From positions 1 through 64,000 of the forward strand of contig NZ_POJD01000110.1 in NCBI RefSeq assembly GCF_002960445.1: a stretch of DNA of 64,000 nt, in the 5' to 3' direction. Shown here piece by piece: positions 55,518-64,000 of this stretch (within the stretch, counting starts at the first letter, position 1; every line of letters starts with the position of its first letter). This DNA comes from Streptococcus suis. Lineage in GTDB: Bacteria; Bacillota; Bacilli; Lactobacillales; Streptococcaceae. The notes beneath the pieces are model-generated. The model saw only the letters and a program-made list of their open reading frames with translations. It did no database searches and was not told where the DNA came from. The position numbers and the translations under genes are program-made.

Positions 55518-56528
55518 ATGGTAGTTAAAGTTGGTATTAACGGTTTCGGACGTATCGGTCGTCTTGCTTTCCGTCGTATCCAAAACGTAGAAGGTGTTGA
55601 AGTTACTCGTATCAACGACCTTACAGACCCAGTAATGCTTGCACACTTGTTGAAATACGACACAACTCAAGGTCGTTTCGACGGTACTGTTGAAGTTAAA
55701 GACGGTGGTTTCGAAGTTAACGGTAAATTCGTTAAAGTTTCTGCTGAGCGTGAGCCAGGAAAAATTGACTGGGCTGCTGACGGCGTAGAAATCGTTCTTG
55801 AAGCAACTGGTTTCTTCACTTCAAAAACTGCTGCTGAGCAACACATCCACGAAAATGGTGCTAAGAAAGTTGTTATCACTGCTCCTGGTGGTAACGATGT
55901 TAAGACTATCGTTTTCAACACTAACCACGATATCCTTGATGGTACTGAAACAGTTATCTCAGGTGCTTCATGTACTACAAACTGTTTGGCACCAATGGCT
56001 AAAGCTCTTCACGATGCATTTGGCGTTCAAAAAGGTTTGATGACTACAATCCACGGTTACACTGGTGACCAAATGGTTCTTGACGGACCACACCGTGGTG
56101 GTGACCTTCGTCGTGCTCGTGCTGCTGCTGCGAACATCGTTCCTAACTCAACTGGTGCTGCTAAAGCTATCGGCTTGGTAATCCCAGAATTGAACGGTAA
56201 ACTTGACGGTGCTGCACAACGTGTTCCAGTTCCAACAGGTTCTGTAACTGAATTGGTTGCAACTCTTAACAAGAAAGTTACTGCTGAAGAAGTAAATGCT
56301 GCTATGAAAGCTGCTGCTACTGAATCATACGGCTATACTGAAGACCAAATCGTTTCTTCAGATATCGTAGGTATCTCATTCGGTTCATTGTTCGATGCAA
56401 CTCAAACTAAAGTTCTTGACGTTGATGGTGAGCAATTGGTTAAAGTTGTTTCATGGTACGACAACGAAATGTCTTACACTGCACAACTTGTTCGTACTCT
56501 TGAGTACTTCGCAAAAATCGCTAAATAA
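55518..56528 (+). CDS. gapA: Glyceraldehyde-3-phosphate dehydrogenase
   Basis: 336 residues, NAD-dependent glycolytic enzyme; in streptococci also found on the surface. N-terminal Rossmann motif INGFGRIGR and catalytic cysteine in SCTTNCLAP near 152. ATG 55518 behind TAAGGAGG is used; the frame runs 53 codons further up through the leader by chance. Extreme optimal-codon bias. Confidence 0.97.
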   Translation: MVVKVGINGFGRIGRLAFRRIQNVEGVEVTRINDLTDPVMLAHLLKYDTTQGRFDGTVEVKDGGFEVNGKFVKVSAEREPGKIDWAADGVEIVLEATGFFTSKTAAEQHIHENGAKKVVITAPGGNDVKTIVFNTNHDILDGTETVISGASCTTNCLAPMAKALHDAFGVQKGLMTTIHGYTGDQMVLDGPHRGGDLRRARAAAANIVPNSTGAAKAIGLVIPELNGKLDGAAQRVPVPTGSVTELVATLNKKVTAEEVNAAMKAAATESYGYTEDQIVSSDIVGISFGSLFDATQTKVLDVDGEQLVKVVSWYDNEMSYTAQLVRTLEYFAKIAK

Positions 56529-56543
56529 TCCTTAGTGAAAATC

Positions 56544-56568
56544 AAAGAGGCTTCGGCCTCTTTTTTTC
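56544..56568 (+). terminator. Terminator of gapA
   Basis: AAAGAGGC and GCCTCTTT pair around TTCG (56544-56563), with more T after. Confidence 0.9.
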
Positions 56569-56674
56569 ATTCGTTCTTTTTGTAGATTTGTGAAAAAACT
56601 ATCTTTATGAGAGAAAAAATTCAGAAAATATGGTACAATGGTAGGGTAAATATAAATTAAGGAGTTCTTATCTA

Positions 56675-57874
56675 ATGGCAAAATTGACTGTTAAAGATGT
56701 AGAATTGAAAGGCAAAAAAGTTCTAGTCCGTGTGGACTTTAACGTGCCTTTGAAAGATGGCGTTATCACTAACGATAACCGTATTACAGCAGCTCTTCCA
56801 ACTATCAAGTATATTCTTGAGCAAGGTGGACGTGCAATTCTTTTCTCTCACCTTGGTCGTGTGAAAGAAGAAGCTGACAAAGAAGGTAAATCATTGGCTC
56901 CTGTAGCAGCTGACTTGGCAGCTAAATTGGGTCAAGAGGTTGCTTTCATCGCTGGTGCTACTCGTGGTGCTGAATTGGAAGCAGCAATCAACGCTTTGGA
57001 AGATGGACAAGTTCTCCTTGTTGAAAACACTCGTTTCGAAGATGTTGATGGTAAGAAAGAATCTAAAAACGACGAAGAACTTGGTAAATACTGGGCTTCA
57101 CTTGGTGATGGTATCTTCGTTAACGACGCGTTTGGTACTGCACACCGTGCGCACGCATCAAACGTTGGTATCTCAGCAAACGTAGAAAAAGCTGTAGCTG
57201 GTTTCCTTTTGGAAAACGAAATTGCGTACATCCAAGAAGCTGTTGAAACTCCAGAACGTCCATTCGTGGCAATCCTTGGTGGTTCAAAAGTATCTGATAA
57301 GATCGGTGTTATCGAAAACCTTCTTGAAAAAGCTGACAAAGTTCTTATCGGTGGTGGTATGACTTACACATTCTACAAAGCTCAAGGTATCGAAATCGGT
57401 AACTCACTTGTAGAAGAAGACAAGCTTGATGTGGCAAAAGCACTTCTTGAAAAAGCTAACGGTAAATTGATCTTGCCAGTTGACTCAAAAGAAGCTAACG
57501 CATTTGCTGGCTACACTGAAGTTCGCGATACAGAAGGCGAAGCAGTTTCAGAAGGCTTCCTTGGTCTTGACATCGGTCCTAAGTCAATCGCTAAGTTTGA
57601 TGAAGCCTTGACTGGTGCGAAAACAGTTGTTTGGAACGGTCCTATGGGTGTATTTGAAAACCCAGACTTCCAAGCTGGTACAATCGGTGTAATGGATGCT
57701 ATCGTGAAGCAACCAGGCGTGAAATCAATCATCGGTGGTGGTGACTCAGCAGCAGCAGCTATCAACCTTGGCCGTGCAGACAAGTTCTCATGGATCTCAA
57801 CTGGTGGTGGTGCATCTATGGAGTTGTTAGAAGGTAAAGTATTGCCTGGTCTTGCAGCTCTTACTGAAAAGTAA
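56675..57874 (+). CDS. pgk: Phosphoglycerate kinase
   Basis: A 399-residue glycolytic kinase. N-terminal [11 protein letters not shown], substrate-binding FSHLGRVK, and the ATP-side motif GGGDSAAAA near residue 350. The C-terminus is [12 protein letters not shown]. An extended -10 TGGTACAAT lies at 56631-56639. A relic of a second 3' end follows downstream. Confidence 0.97.
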   Translation: MAKLTVKDVELKGKKVLVRVDFNVPLKDGVITNDNRITAALPTIKYILEQGGRAILFSHLGRVKEEADKEGKSLAPVAADLAAKLGQEVAFIAGATRGAELEAAINALEDGQVLLVENTRFEDVDGKKESKNDEELGKYWASLGDGIFVNDAFGTAHRAHASNVGISANVEKAVAGFLLENEIAYIQEAVETPERPFVAILGGSKVSDKIGVIENLLEKADKVLIGGGMTYTFYKAQGIEIGNSLVEEDKLDVAKALLEKANGKLILPVDSKEANAFAGYTEVRDTEGEAVSEGFLGLDIGPKSIAKFDEALTGAKTVVWNGPMGVFENPDFQAGTIGVMDAIVKQPGVKSIIGGGDSAAAAINLGRADKFSWISTGGGASMELLEGKVLPGLAALTEK

Positions 57875-57885
57875 AAACTTGAGAG

Positions 57886-57915
57886 AAAAGAGTTGGATTT
57901 CCAGCTCTTTTTTGT
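57886..57915 (+). terminator. Terminator of pgk
   Basis: AAAAGAGTTGG (57886-57896) pairs with CCAGCTCTTTT (57901-57911), followed by TT. Confidence 0.87.
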
Positions 57916-57969
57916 GCATCGCGTAGAGTTTCTACGAAGCTAAGCGAGTTAGAAAGTCTAGCAAGGTGA

Positions 57970-58008
57970 AAAGTTCTTCCAGCACTTGCGGCATTGACTG
58001 AAAAGTAA
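57970..58008 (+). pseudogene. Relic of a second pgk 3' end
   Basis: In one frame these bases read KVLPALAALTEK and a stop, against [12 protein letters not shown] in intact pgk, but with different codons (for example CTT CCA GCA CTT GCG). The following bases TAAAAACTT and the next terminator also match those after pgk. Nothing longer of pgk is present. Confidence 0.75.
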
Positions 58009-58020
58009 AAACTTACGACG

Positions 58021-58048
58021 AAAAGAGTTGGGTGACCAACTCTTTTCT
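58021..58048 (+). terminator. Second, duplicated pgk-type terminator
   Basis: AAAAGAGTTGG (58021-58031) pairs perfectly with CCAACTCTTTT (58036-58046). It is homologous to the terminator at 57886 with compensating differences. Confidence 0.85.
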
Positions 58049-58102
58049 GCCTTTCTTGGGATAATGACCCCATTTTCCATAAAATCATGTTAGAATAGAG
58101 AT

Positions 58103-58618
58103 ATGTTTGAAAAATATAAGTTTGATCCCAAAAAATTTCGATTAGGAATGCGGACTTTTAAATCTGGTCTAGCGGTTTTTTTGGTTATTTTGCTTTTTGG
58201 TTATCTGGGTTGGGAAGGTATTCAGATTGCAGCCTTGACAACGGTCTTTAGCCTGCGTGAGGACTTTGACCAGAGTGTCCATTTTGGTACCTCTCGTGTT
58301 TTAGGCAATTCGATAGGTGGTTTCTACGCCTTGATTTTCTTTTTACTAGATAGATTATTTTCTGATCAGTTCTGGGTAACTGCGGTTTTTGTACCTATCT
58401 TTGTCATGCTGACTATTATGACTAATGTAGCTATGAATAATAAGGCTGGCATTATCGGTGCGGTATCGGCCCTGTTGATTATTTCTTTATCAATTCCAGC
58501 AGGTGATACCATTCAGTATGTCTTTGTTCGTGTTTTTGAAACCTTTGTGGGTGTTTTTATAGCGATTTTGGTAAATTACGATGTTAATTTAATAAAAAAA
58601 CGTTTCCAAAAAGAATGA
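58103..58618 (+). CDS. FUSC / aromatic acid exporter-like membrane protein
   Basis: 171 residues with about five hydrophobic helices, resembling the N-terminal membrane part of FUSC/ArAE proteins (FKSGLAVFLVILLFGYLGWE). It lacks the large cytoplasmic domain of longer relatives. In streptococci such a gene commonly precedes glnR. Substrate unknown. Confidence 0.75.
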   Translation: MFEKYKFDPKKFRLGMRTFKSGLAVFLVILLFGYLGWEGIQIAALTTVFSLREDFDQSVHFGTSRVLGNSIGGFYALIFFLLDRLFSDQFWVTAVFVPIFVMLTIMTNVAMNNKAGIIGAVSALLIISLSIPAGDTIQYVFVRVFETFVGVFIAILVNYDVNLIKKRFQKE

Positions 58619-58671
58619 TGTCAGAAGATATAACATAATCGCTTGACCCATGGTCAAAATTCTCCTATAAT
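58619..58671 (+). promoter_or_regulatory. glnRA promoter with GlnR box
   Basis: GlnR site TGTCA-GAAGATA-TAACA (58619-58635) fits TGTnAn7TnACA, just upstream of TTGACC (58643-58648), 17-base spacer, TATAAT (58666-58671). It points to autorepression under good nitrogen supply. Confidence 0.87.
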
Positions 58672-58693
58672 AGTCTGCAGAAAGGAGTTCATT

Positions 58694-59065
58694 ATGAGAG
58701 AAAAAGAGTTCCGTCGTTCCTTGGCCATTTTTCCAATTGGCAGTGTTATGAAATTGACAGACCTAACGGCTCGTCAGATTCGTTACTATGAAGATCATGG
58801 CTTGATTAAGCCCGATCGTAATGAGGGCAATCGTCGCTTGTATTCTCTAAATGATATGGATTTGCTTCTTGAAATCAAGGATTTTTTGGACGAGGGTTTG
58901 AATATTGCGGCTATTAAGAAGGAATATGCAAACCGTGAAGCAAAAGCTAAGGTCCAAAAACAACAGAAAACCTTGACCGATGAAGATGTACGCCGTATCT
59001 TACATGATGAATTCAGTCGTCAAGGACGCTTTTCAAGTCCTAGTTCTATTTTCCGTTCATCGTAA
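58694..59065 (+). CDS. glnR: GlnR, nitrogen repressor
   Basis: A 123-residue MerR-family regulator. The winged helix has the motif ARQIRYYEDHGLIKPDR near residue 27, followed by a short C-terminal tail that in known GlnR proteins senses glutamine synthetase. ATG 58694 behind AAAGGAG; an upstream in-frame start overlaps the promoter. Operon with glnA, 27 bases on. Confidence 0.94.
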   Translation: MREKEFRRSLAIFPIGSVMKLTDLTARQIRYYEDHGLIKPDRNEGNRRLYSLNDMDLLLEIKDFLDEGLNIAAIKKEYANREAKAKVQKQQKTLTDEDVRRILHDEFSRQGRFSSPSSIFRSS

Positions 59066-59092
59066 ATACTTTTAAAAATAGAGGAGAAAATA

Positions 59093-60439
59093 ATGGCAGT
59101 CACAGTAGCGGACATTAAACGCGATATCAAAGAGAAAAACGTTACCTTCCTACGTCTGATGTTTACAGATATCATGGGAGTAATGAAAAACGTAGAAATT
59201 CCAGCAACTGATGAGCAGGTGGATAAGGTTTTATCAAACAAGGTGATGTTTGATGGTTCATCAATCGAAGGTTTTGTTCGTATCAATGAATCAGATATGT
59301 ACTTATACCCAGATTTGAATACATGGACAATCTTCCCTTGGGGTGATGAGAATGGTTCAGTAGCAGGCTTGATTTGTGATGTTTATACAACAGCAGGCGA
59401 GCCATTTGCAGGCGACCCTCGTGGTAACTTGAAAAAAGCCCTTCGTCACATGGAAGAACTTGGTTTTTCTTCATTCAATTTGGGTCCAGAGCCAGAATTC
59501 TTCCTCTTCAAGATGGATGAGCAAGGAAATCCAACCCTTGAAGTGAACGATAAGGGTGGATACTTTGACCTTGCGCCAACAGATTTAGCTGACAATACTC
59601 GTCGTGAAATTGTCAATGTTTTGACGCAAATGGGCTTTGAAGTAGAAGCTAGTCACCATGAATGTGCTGTTGGTCAGCATGAGATTGATTTCAAATACGA
59701 TGATGTTTTGAGTGCTTGTGATAAGATTCAGCTCTTCAAGTTGGTTGTTAAAACAATTGCCCGTAAACATGGTATGTATGCAACCTTTATGGCTAAGCCA
59801 AAATATGGTATCGCTGGTTCAGGTATGCACTGTAATATGTCACTCTTTGACAAGGATGGCAACAATGCCTTCTTTGATCCAGAAGATCCACGTGGTATGC
59901 AATTGTCAGAAACAGCCTATCACTTCTTGGGTGGTTTGATCAAGCATGCTTACAACTATACTGCTATTACAAATCCAACTGTAAACTCTTATAAGCGTTT
60001 GGTTCCAGGTTTTGAAGCTCCTGTTTACATCGCTTGGGCAGGTAAAAACCGTTCTCCATTGGTTCGTGTTCCAGCTTCTCGTGGTATGGGAACTCGTTTG
60101 GAATTGCGCTCAGTTGACCCAACTGCTAATCCATATTTAGCAATGGCCGTGCTTTTAGAAGTAGGTCTAGAGGGTGTTGAGAACAAGATTGAGGCACCAG
60201 CACCTGTTGAAACAAATATCTATGCAATGTCTGATGAGGAACGCCGTGAAGCTGGTATTACAGACCTACCATCAACTCTTCACAATGCTTTGAAGGCACT
60301 TCGTAAAGATGAAGTCGTTCGTGCAGCCCTGGGCGAACACATCTACACTAACTTTGTAGAAGCTAAGAAAATCGAGTGGGCAAGCTACGCAACCTACGTT
60401 TCTCAATGGGAAATCGACAACTATTTGGATATGTATTAA
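59093..60439 (+). CDS. glnA: Glutamine synthetase type I
   Basis: A 448-residue GSI-alpha enzyme making glutamine from glutamate, ammonia and ATP. The glutamate site [25 protein letters not shown] and the C-terminal LDMY are intact; there is no adenylylation insert, as expected in Firmicutes. In known systems feedback-inhibited GS activates GlnR, closing a loop with the preceding gene. Confidence 0.96.
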   Translation: MAVTVADIKRDIKEKNVTFLRLMFTDIMGVMKNVEIPATDEQVDKVLSNKVMFDGSSIEGFVRINESDMYLYPDLNTWTIFPWGDENGSVAGLICDVYTTAGEPFAGDPRGNLKKALRHMEELGFSSFNLGPEPEFFLFKMDEQGNPTLEVNDKGGYFDLAPTDLADNTRREIVNVLTQMGFEVEASHHECAVGQHEIDFKYDDVLSACDKIQLFKLVVKTIARKHGMYATFMAKPKYGIAGSGMHCNMSLFDKDGNNAFFDPEDPRGMQLSETAYHFLGGLIKHAYNYTAITNPTVNSYKRLVPGFEAPVYIAWAGKNRSPLVRVPASRGMGTRLELRSVDPTANPYLAMAVLLEVGLEGVENKIEAPAPVETNIYAMSDEERREAGITDLPSTLHNALKALRKDEVVRAALGEHIYTNFVEAKKIEWASYATYVSQWEIDNYLDMY

Positions 60440-60440
60440 A

Positions 60441-60780
60441 CAAAGGACCCCGACGGGTCCTTTGTTCACGAGCTTTAGCAATTTGAGAGCGAGTAATGGC
60501 ACTTGGACCATTTTTTCACGAGCCGAGAAACTGGAAAGCGAGTAGGACCCCGACGGGTCCTTTGTTCACGAGCTTTAGAAATTAGAGAGCGAGTAATGGC
60601 ACTTGGACCATTTTTTCATGAGCTTGAAAACCAGATAGCGAATTGGGACCCCGACGGGTCCTTTGTTCACGAGCTTAGAAATTAGAGAGCGAGTAATGGC
60701 GTTTGGACCATTTTTCATGAGCTTGAAAACCAGATAGCGAATTAGGATCCCGACGGGTCCTTTGTTCACGGGCTTGAAAA
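60441..60780 (+). repeat. Four tandem 100-bp repeats with terminator hairpins
   Basis: GGACCCCGACGGGTCCTTTG recurs at 60445, 60545 and 60646, and as GGATCCCGACGGGTCCTTTG at 60745, a period of 100 or 101 bases. Each copy forms a GGACCC/GGGTCC hairpin plus T tract. Between copies lies a second conserved part (GAGAGCGAGTAATGGC..TTGGACCATTTTT), itself with an ATGG/CCAT pair before T. The first copy is the natural glnA terminator. No gene is present in 60440-60822. Confidence 0.92.
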
Positions 60781-60822
60781 AGACTACCCTTATATAGATT
60801 AAAAAAATTGGAGGCGATGTGG

Positions 60823-61215
60823 ATGGATGAATTTGTAAAAGCTGTATTTGATGAACAGTATAGAGCGGTTTTTGGAGAAGGGCAAGACCTTGCTCCTAGT
60901 CAGCAGGAAATTGTTTTGGTAGAAGAGGAAGCAGGTCAATTAGTAGCTGTCTTGCAGGCCCAGCAGACCTTGGAAACGATTCATGTAAAGGCTTTGGTGG
61001 TTGTCAAACACAAGCAAGGTCAAGGATTGGGGAGGCGTTTGCTGATTCGTTTGGAAAATGAAGCTAGACAAAATGGAGTAAAGAGTATCACACTGTCAAC
61101 TAAGTCCTATCAGGCTAAGGATTTTTATCTGAAGGCTGGATATTCTATTTATGCTCATCTAACAGATGTGCCGAAAAAAGGAATTTCCAAATATCATTTT
61201 ATCAAGTGGTTGTAA
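60823..61215 (+). CDS. GNAT-family N-acetyltransferase
   Basis: 130 residues. The acetyl-CoA site is VVKHKQGQGLGRRLLIRLE near residue 65, and the late beta-strand region is FYLKAGYSIYAHL. Substrate unknown. Three in-frame starts stand close together (60808 TTG, 60817 and 60823 ATG); 60823 is best spaced from TTGGAGG. Ends at a bidirectional terminator. Confidence 0.85.
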   Translation: MDEFVKAVFDEQYRAVFGEGQDLAPSQQEIVLVEEEAGQLVAVLQAQQTLETIHVKALVVVKHKQGQGLGRRLLIRLENEARQNGVKSITLSTKSYQAKDFYLKAGYSIYAHLTDVPKKGISKYHFIKWL

Positions 61216-61238
61216 GGTATTCCTATTAGAAAACAAGT

Positions 61239-61270
61239 GAAGCCTCGGCAGTTGCCGAGGCTTCTTTCTT
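61239..61270. terminator. Bidirectional terminator GNAT / rnjA
   Basis: GAAGCCTCGGC and GCCGAGGCTTC (61239-61263) pair perfectly, T-rich on both strands. Confidence 0.88.
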
Positions 61271-62948
61271 AGTGATCAGGCGTTAAAATCATTGGGATAA
61301 TGATAGGCTCACGTTCTGTTTTTTCGTATAGGAATGGTCGTAGGGCATTGACGATGGCGCCGTTGACTGTCTGGATATTGGCATCTTTATTGCGCATGGC
61401 GATGCGGATAGCGTTGAAGAGAACGCGTTGGCTTTCGCGGATCAGATCGCCAGATTCACGCATGTAGATGAAACCACGGCTGAGGATGTCAGGTCCTGCT
61501 AGAATCATCTTGGACTTGAAGTCAACGGTTGCGACTGCAAGGACAACGCCGTCTTCTGAGAGGTCTCGGCGGTCTTTGAGGACAGCTGCACCGATTTCAC
61601 CGATGCGGTTTCCGTCCACGTAGATGTCTTGGGCATTGAATTTACCAGCTATGCGGGCAGAGTCTTTAGTAAGAGCTAGGACATCGCCGTTTTCCATGAT
61701 GAAGATGTTGTCTTTTGGAACGCCGGTATCCACTGCCAGACTGGCGTGGATTTTTTGCATGCGGTATTCACCATGGACAGGCATGAAGTATTTTGGCTTG
61801 ATTAGGCGGAGCATGAGTTTTTGTTCCTGCTGACCACCGTGTCCAGAGGTATGGATGTTGTTAATCTTGCCGTGAATAACTTCGACACCGGCTTCAATCA
61901 GGATATTGATGAGCTTGTTGACACCTGTGGTATTTCCCGGAATAGGACTGGACGAGAAAATAACCGTGTCGCCCGGCTGGAGTTGAACCTGACGGTGAGT
62001 ACCGTGGGCGATGCGAGAGAGTGCTGCCATAGGCTCGCCTTGGCTACCTGTACAGAGAATCATAACTTCGCTGGCTGGGTACTCCTTGATCTCGTTTGGC
62101 TCGATGAAGGTATCCTTAGGCACCTTGATGTAGCCGAGATCGATACCATTGACGATAGCTTTCTCCATAGAACGTCCAAAGACAGCGATTTTGCGTCCGG
62201 TCTTGACTGCAGCGTCAGCCGCCTGTTGGAGACGGAAGATGTTGGAGGCAAAGGAAGCAAAGATGATGCGTCCGTGAATGCCTTCAATCAGTTTCATGAT
62301 GGACTGACCGACCACTTTTTCCGAGTTGGTAAAGGTTGGAACTTCAGCATTTGTCGAGTCGGAGAGGAGGCAGAGAACGCCTTCTTCACCGAGTGCTGCC
62401 ATGCGATGTAAGTCAGCTGGCTCACCAACTGGAGTGAAGTCGAACTTGAAGTCACCGGTACAGACGATTTTCCCTTGAGGGGTGTCAACGACGATACCGA
62501 GAGGTTCTGGGATAGAGTGGGTGGTGCGGAAGAAGCTGACCTTGAGATGCTTGAAGGTCAACTCAGTCTTGTGGTTGATTTCATGCAAGGTTGCATCACG
62601 GAGGAGTCCGTGTTCTTCCAATTTGCCTCGAATGAGGGCGAGGGCCAAAGGACCTGCATAGATTGGGATATTGGCTTGCTTGAGCAAGAAGGGAATGCCT
62701 CCGATGTGGTCTTCGTGCCCGTGGGTAATAACCAGACCTTTGACGCGGTCTAGATTTTCAACGATATAGGAGTAGTCAGGGATAACGTAATCGATACCCA
62801 AAAGGTCATCTTCAGGGAACTTGATACCCGCATCGACGATGAGAATTTCATCCTTGTACTCGATACCGTAGGTATTTTTCCCGATTTCTCCCAAACCACC
62901 GATGGCGAAAACGCCAACTTCATGAGGTTTTAGATTGACTGATGACAT
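61269..62948 (-). CDS. rnjA: Ribonuclease J1
   Basis: A 559-residue metallo-beta-lactamase/beta-CASP nuclease with 5'-3' exonuclease and endonuclease activity in mRNA decay. Zinc motif HGHEDHIGG near residue 76, CTGDFKFD near 164, and beta-CASP motif HTSGHGG near 366. Of the two streptococcal RNase J proteins, pairing with rpoY identifies J1. It lies four bases after rpoY. Confidence 0.95.
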   Translation of the reverse strand: MSSVNLKPHEVGVFAIGGLGEIGKNTYGIEYKDEILIVDAGIKFPEDDLLGIDYVIPDYSYIVENLDRVKGLVITHGHEDHIGGIPFLLKQANIPIYAGPLALALIRGKLEEHGLLRDATLHEINHKTELTFKHLKVSFFRTTHSIPEPLGIVVDTPQGKIVCTGDFKFDFTPVGEPADLHRMAALGEEGVLCLLSDSTNAEVPTFTNSEKVVGQSIMKLIEGIHGRIIFASFASNIFRLQQAADAAVKTGRKIAVFGRSMEKAIVNGIDLGYIKVPKDTFIEPNEIKEYPASEVMILCTGSQGEPMAALSRIAHGTHRQVQLQPGDTVIFSSSPIPGNTTGVNKLINILIEAGVEVIHGKINNIHTSGHGGQQEQKLMLRLIKPKYFMPVHGEYRMQKIHASLAVDTGVPKDNIFIMENGDVLALTKDSARIAGKFNAQDIYVDGNRIGEIGAAVLKDRRDLSEDGVVLAVATVDFKSKMILAGPDILSRGFIYMRESGDLIRESQRVLFNAIRIAMRNKDANIQTVNGAIVNALRPFLYEKTEREPIIIPMILTPDH

Positions 62949-62951
62949 AAA

Positions 62952-63182
62952 TTAGAACTCCGTAATTTTGAAATCTGCGTGCTCTTTTTCGTATTCGAGG
63001 TGTTTGTCAGAGAGTAGGTCAACGAATTCAACGTTGTAGGCTGGGAATTTTGTTTCAACCAATTCTTTGACTTTGATACGACCTTCTAATTCAGAAGTTG
63101 CATCAACTTCGACATAGAGGGCTTGTGTCTGCTCACGGCGTGGGCTAATTTTTGATTCTTGATAGAATACTTTATAAATCAT
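62952..63182 (-). CDS. rpoY: RNA polymerase epsilon subunit (DUF1447)
   Basis: A 76-residue small accessory subunit of Firmicute RNA polymerase. [19 protein letters not shown] start and acidic body match the family. ATG 63182 is used; the longer frame runs into the leader hairpin. Cotranscribed with rnjA. Confidence 0.9.
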   Translation of the reverse strand: MIYKVFYQESKISPRREQTQALYVEVDATSELEGRIKVKELVETKFPAYNVEFVDLLSDKHLEYEKEHADFKITEF

Positions 63183-63220
63183 GTGTAGTATAGTTCCTTT
63201 CTTTTTGACTGGCAACTATG

Positions 63221-63245
63221 AAAAAAGCCCCAAACAGTTGGGGCT
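63221..63245 (-). terminator. Terminator-like hairpin in the rpoY-rnjA leader
   Basis: On the minus strand AGCCCCAA and TTGGGGCT pair perfectly around CTGT or so, followed by TTTTTT (63245-63221). It lies between the promoter and rpoY, 40 bases before the start codon, so it should cut transcription of rpoY-rnjA unless overcome. Confidence 0.8.
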
Positions 63246-63308
63246 GTCTGGTAATGCTTATTCAATTTTCTCGAGTTGTCAATTTATTCAGTCTAAATAT
63301 TACTCTTC

Positions 63309-63337
63309 ATTATACCATAAAATTTGCTGATGGTAAA
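63309..63337 (-). promoter_or_regulatory. rpoY-rnjA promoter
   Basis: Minus strand TTTACC (63337-63332), 17-base spacer, perfect TATAAT (63314-63309). Predicted leader of about 120 bases. Confidence 0.72.
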
Positions 63338-63413
63338 AGGGTTTGGTAGGAAAATGGAAAAGTGTCGTGATTTTCAGAAATTAGAGCGTAATTGATAGAA
63401 GAATAAGGTAAAT

Positions 63414-63441
63414 TGACAAATATATATCTGTATAGTATAAT
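63414..63441 (+). promoter_or_regulatory. Promoter of the Rgg-like gene
   Basis: TTGACA (63414-63419), 16-base spacer, TATAAT (63436-63441). Confidence 0.75.
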
Positions 63442-63481
63442 AAATGTAAGCGATATCATCTAGTGAGAAAGGAGGTAATTT

Positions 63482-64000
63482 ATGGATGCAGTACCACAAA
63501 TAGGATTGGGAGAATTTTACAGGGAACTCCGTCGTTCTCGCTTGGTCAAGCAAAAGGATGTTGTCGGTGGAGACTTTACAGCAGCTCAATTGTCACGCTT
63601 TGAGTCTGGAAAATCTATGTTGGCAGCGGATAAGTTGATTGTGGCTGTCGAAGGTATCAACATGACCATGGAGGAATTCACCTACAAATATCATGGCTAC
63701 AAAGAAGCGCCCCATATTGAGCTAGCAAATCTGATTTCAGATTTGTATTACCGACAGGATAGGGATGGGCTAGAGGCTTTGTTGGAGTCAGACCTCTTGA
63801 AAGCTGAGGGGGCACTCTATGCCAGATTAAATGAAATTGTCATCAAGGTGGCGCTGGCTGCCTTAGATGGACAATCTGATTTTGACGATAAGGATAGGAA
63901 GTTTCTCTCAGATTATCTCTTTGCTATTGAAGAGTGGACGAGTTTTGAGCTGTATTTATTTTTGAATGCACAAATGTTGTTGAATGACGAATTGATTATT
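63482..64000 (+). CDS. Rgg/MutR-family regulator, cut by window edge
   Basis: The first 173 residues are in the window; the frame is still open at the edge. An N-terminal helix-turn-helix (about residues 8-65: FYRELRRSRLVKQKDVVGG, then AAQLSRFESGKS) is followed by a helical region typical of Rgg proteins, many of which sense short peptides. GAAAGGAGG precedes the ATG. No signalling peptide gene is visible upstream; the partner could lie beyond the edge. Confidence 0.85.
   Translation, partial: MDAVPQIGLGEFYRELRRSRLVKQKDVVGGDFTAAQLSRFESGKSMLAADKLIVAVEGINMTMEEFTYKYHGYKEAPHIELANLISDLYYRQDRDGLEALLESDLLKAEGALYARLNEIVIKVALAALDGQSDFDDKDRKFLSDYLFAIEEWTSFELYLFLNAQMLLNDELII

Noticed and set aside
57861..58088. 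A 75-codon minus-strand frame after pgk
   Set aside because: It arises from the two homologous terminators; no start signal and no protein-like composition.
60503..60769. Small frames on both strands in the repeats after glnA
   Set aside because: They are produced by the 100-bp tandem repeat itself and repeat with its period.
60441..60780. CRISPR array
   Set aside because: Repeat period is 100 bases with conserved, not unique, sequence between hairpins; no cas genes in the window.

Overview
The window looks like a low-GC Firmicute chromosome, almost certainly Streptococcus and most likely Streptococcus suis. The grounds are the order adcRCBA, tyrS-pbp1b-rpoB-rpoC, the comG operon, comYH-ackA, folT-folC, pepA, ssbB, groES-groEL, rpsL-rpsG-fusA, gapA, pgk, glnRA and rpoY-rnjA, the protein sequences themselves, the AdcR, ComX and GlnR boxes, and an rRNA/tRNA cluster at the left edge. 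The species name is an inference from recall, not from a search.

Layout. 1-1200: end of a 5S rRNA gene, then twelve tRNA genes in a row. 1.4-5.0 kb: zinc uptake (adcRCBA) under a perfect AdcR box. 5.0-5.8 kb: copper repressor copY and chaperone copZ with no copA ATPase between or beside them. 5.8-10 kb: HIT protein and tyrS on the minus strand, divergent from penicillin-binding protein 1b. 10-18 kb: rpoB and rpoC behind a long leader. 18-23.3 kb: DUF1033 protein, an LD-carboxypeptidase-like protein, and the comGA-GG competence pilus operon behind a ComX box.

23.3-38.1 kb is the accessory part. In other streptococci comGG is normally followed directly by comYH and ackA; here about 15 kb lies between them. 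It holds an ABC-2 polysaccharide exporter (RgpC/RgpD-like, with a Wzt-type C-terminal domain), a GT2 glycosyltransferase, an RgpF-like protein, a polytopic GT-C-like protein and an LtaS/GacH-like phosphoglycerol transferase. On either side are three secreted proteins that share the same triple DUF5648-type repeat (YRLYN...HLYTTD.NE...GW..EG) but join it to different partners: a GH25 muramidase, a lectin-like domain, and a long alpha-helical stalk. My reading is a self-contained surface-polysaccharide locus with matching surface proteins. Broken gene remnants, including an Rpn-type nuclease fragment, lie inside it.

38-64 kb returns to conserved genes: comYH, ackA, a tetrahydrofolate riboswitch controlling folT-folC, pepA, a complete Fst-like type I toxin-antitoxin locus too small for ordinary gene calling (43.7-44.0 kb), a small thioredoxin, ssbB behind a ComX box, CIRCE-controlled groES-groEL, the str operon genes, a membrane glycerophosphodiesterase, gapA, pgk, a FUSC protein, glnR-glnA, a GNAT acetyltransferase, rpoY-rnjA, and the start of an Rgg-type regulator cut by the right edge.

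Non-coding structure is rich. Two intergenic regions (before rpoB and before fusA) carry copies of one hairpin-ended repeat family in opposite orientation; four 100-bp repeats with terminator hairpins follow glnA; a relic of a second pgk 3' end follows pgk; and terminator-like hairpins sit in the leaders of rpoB and rpoY-rnjA.
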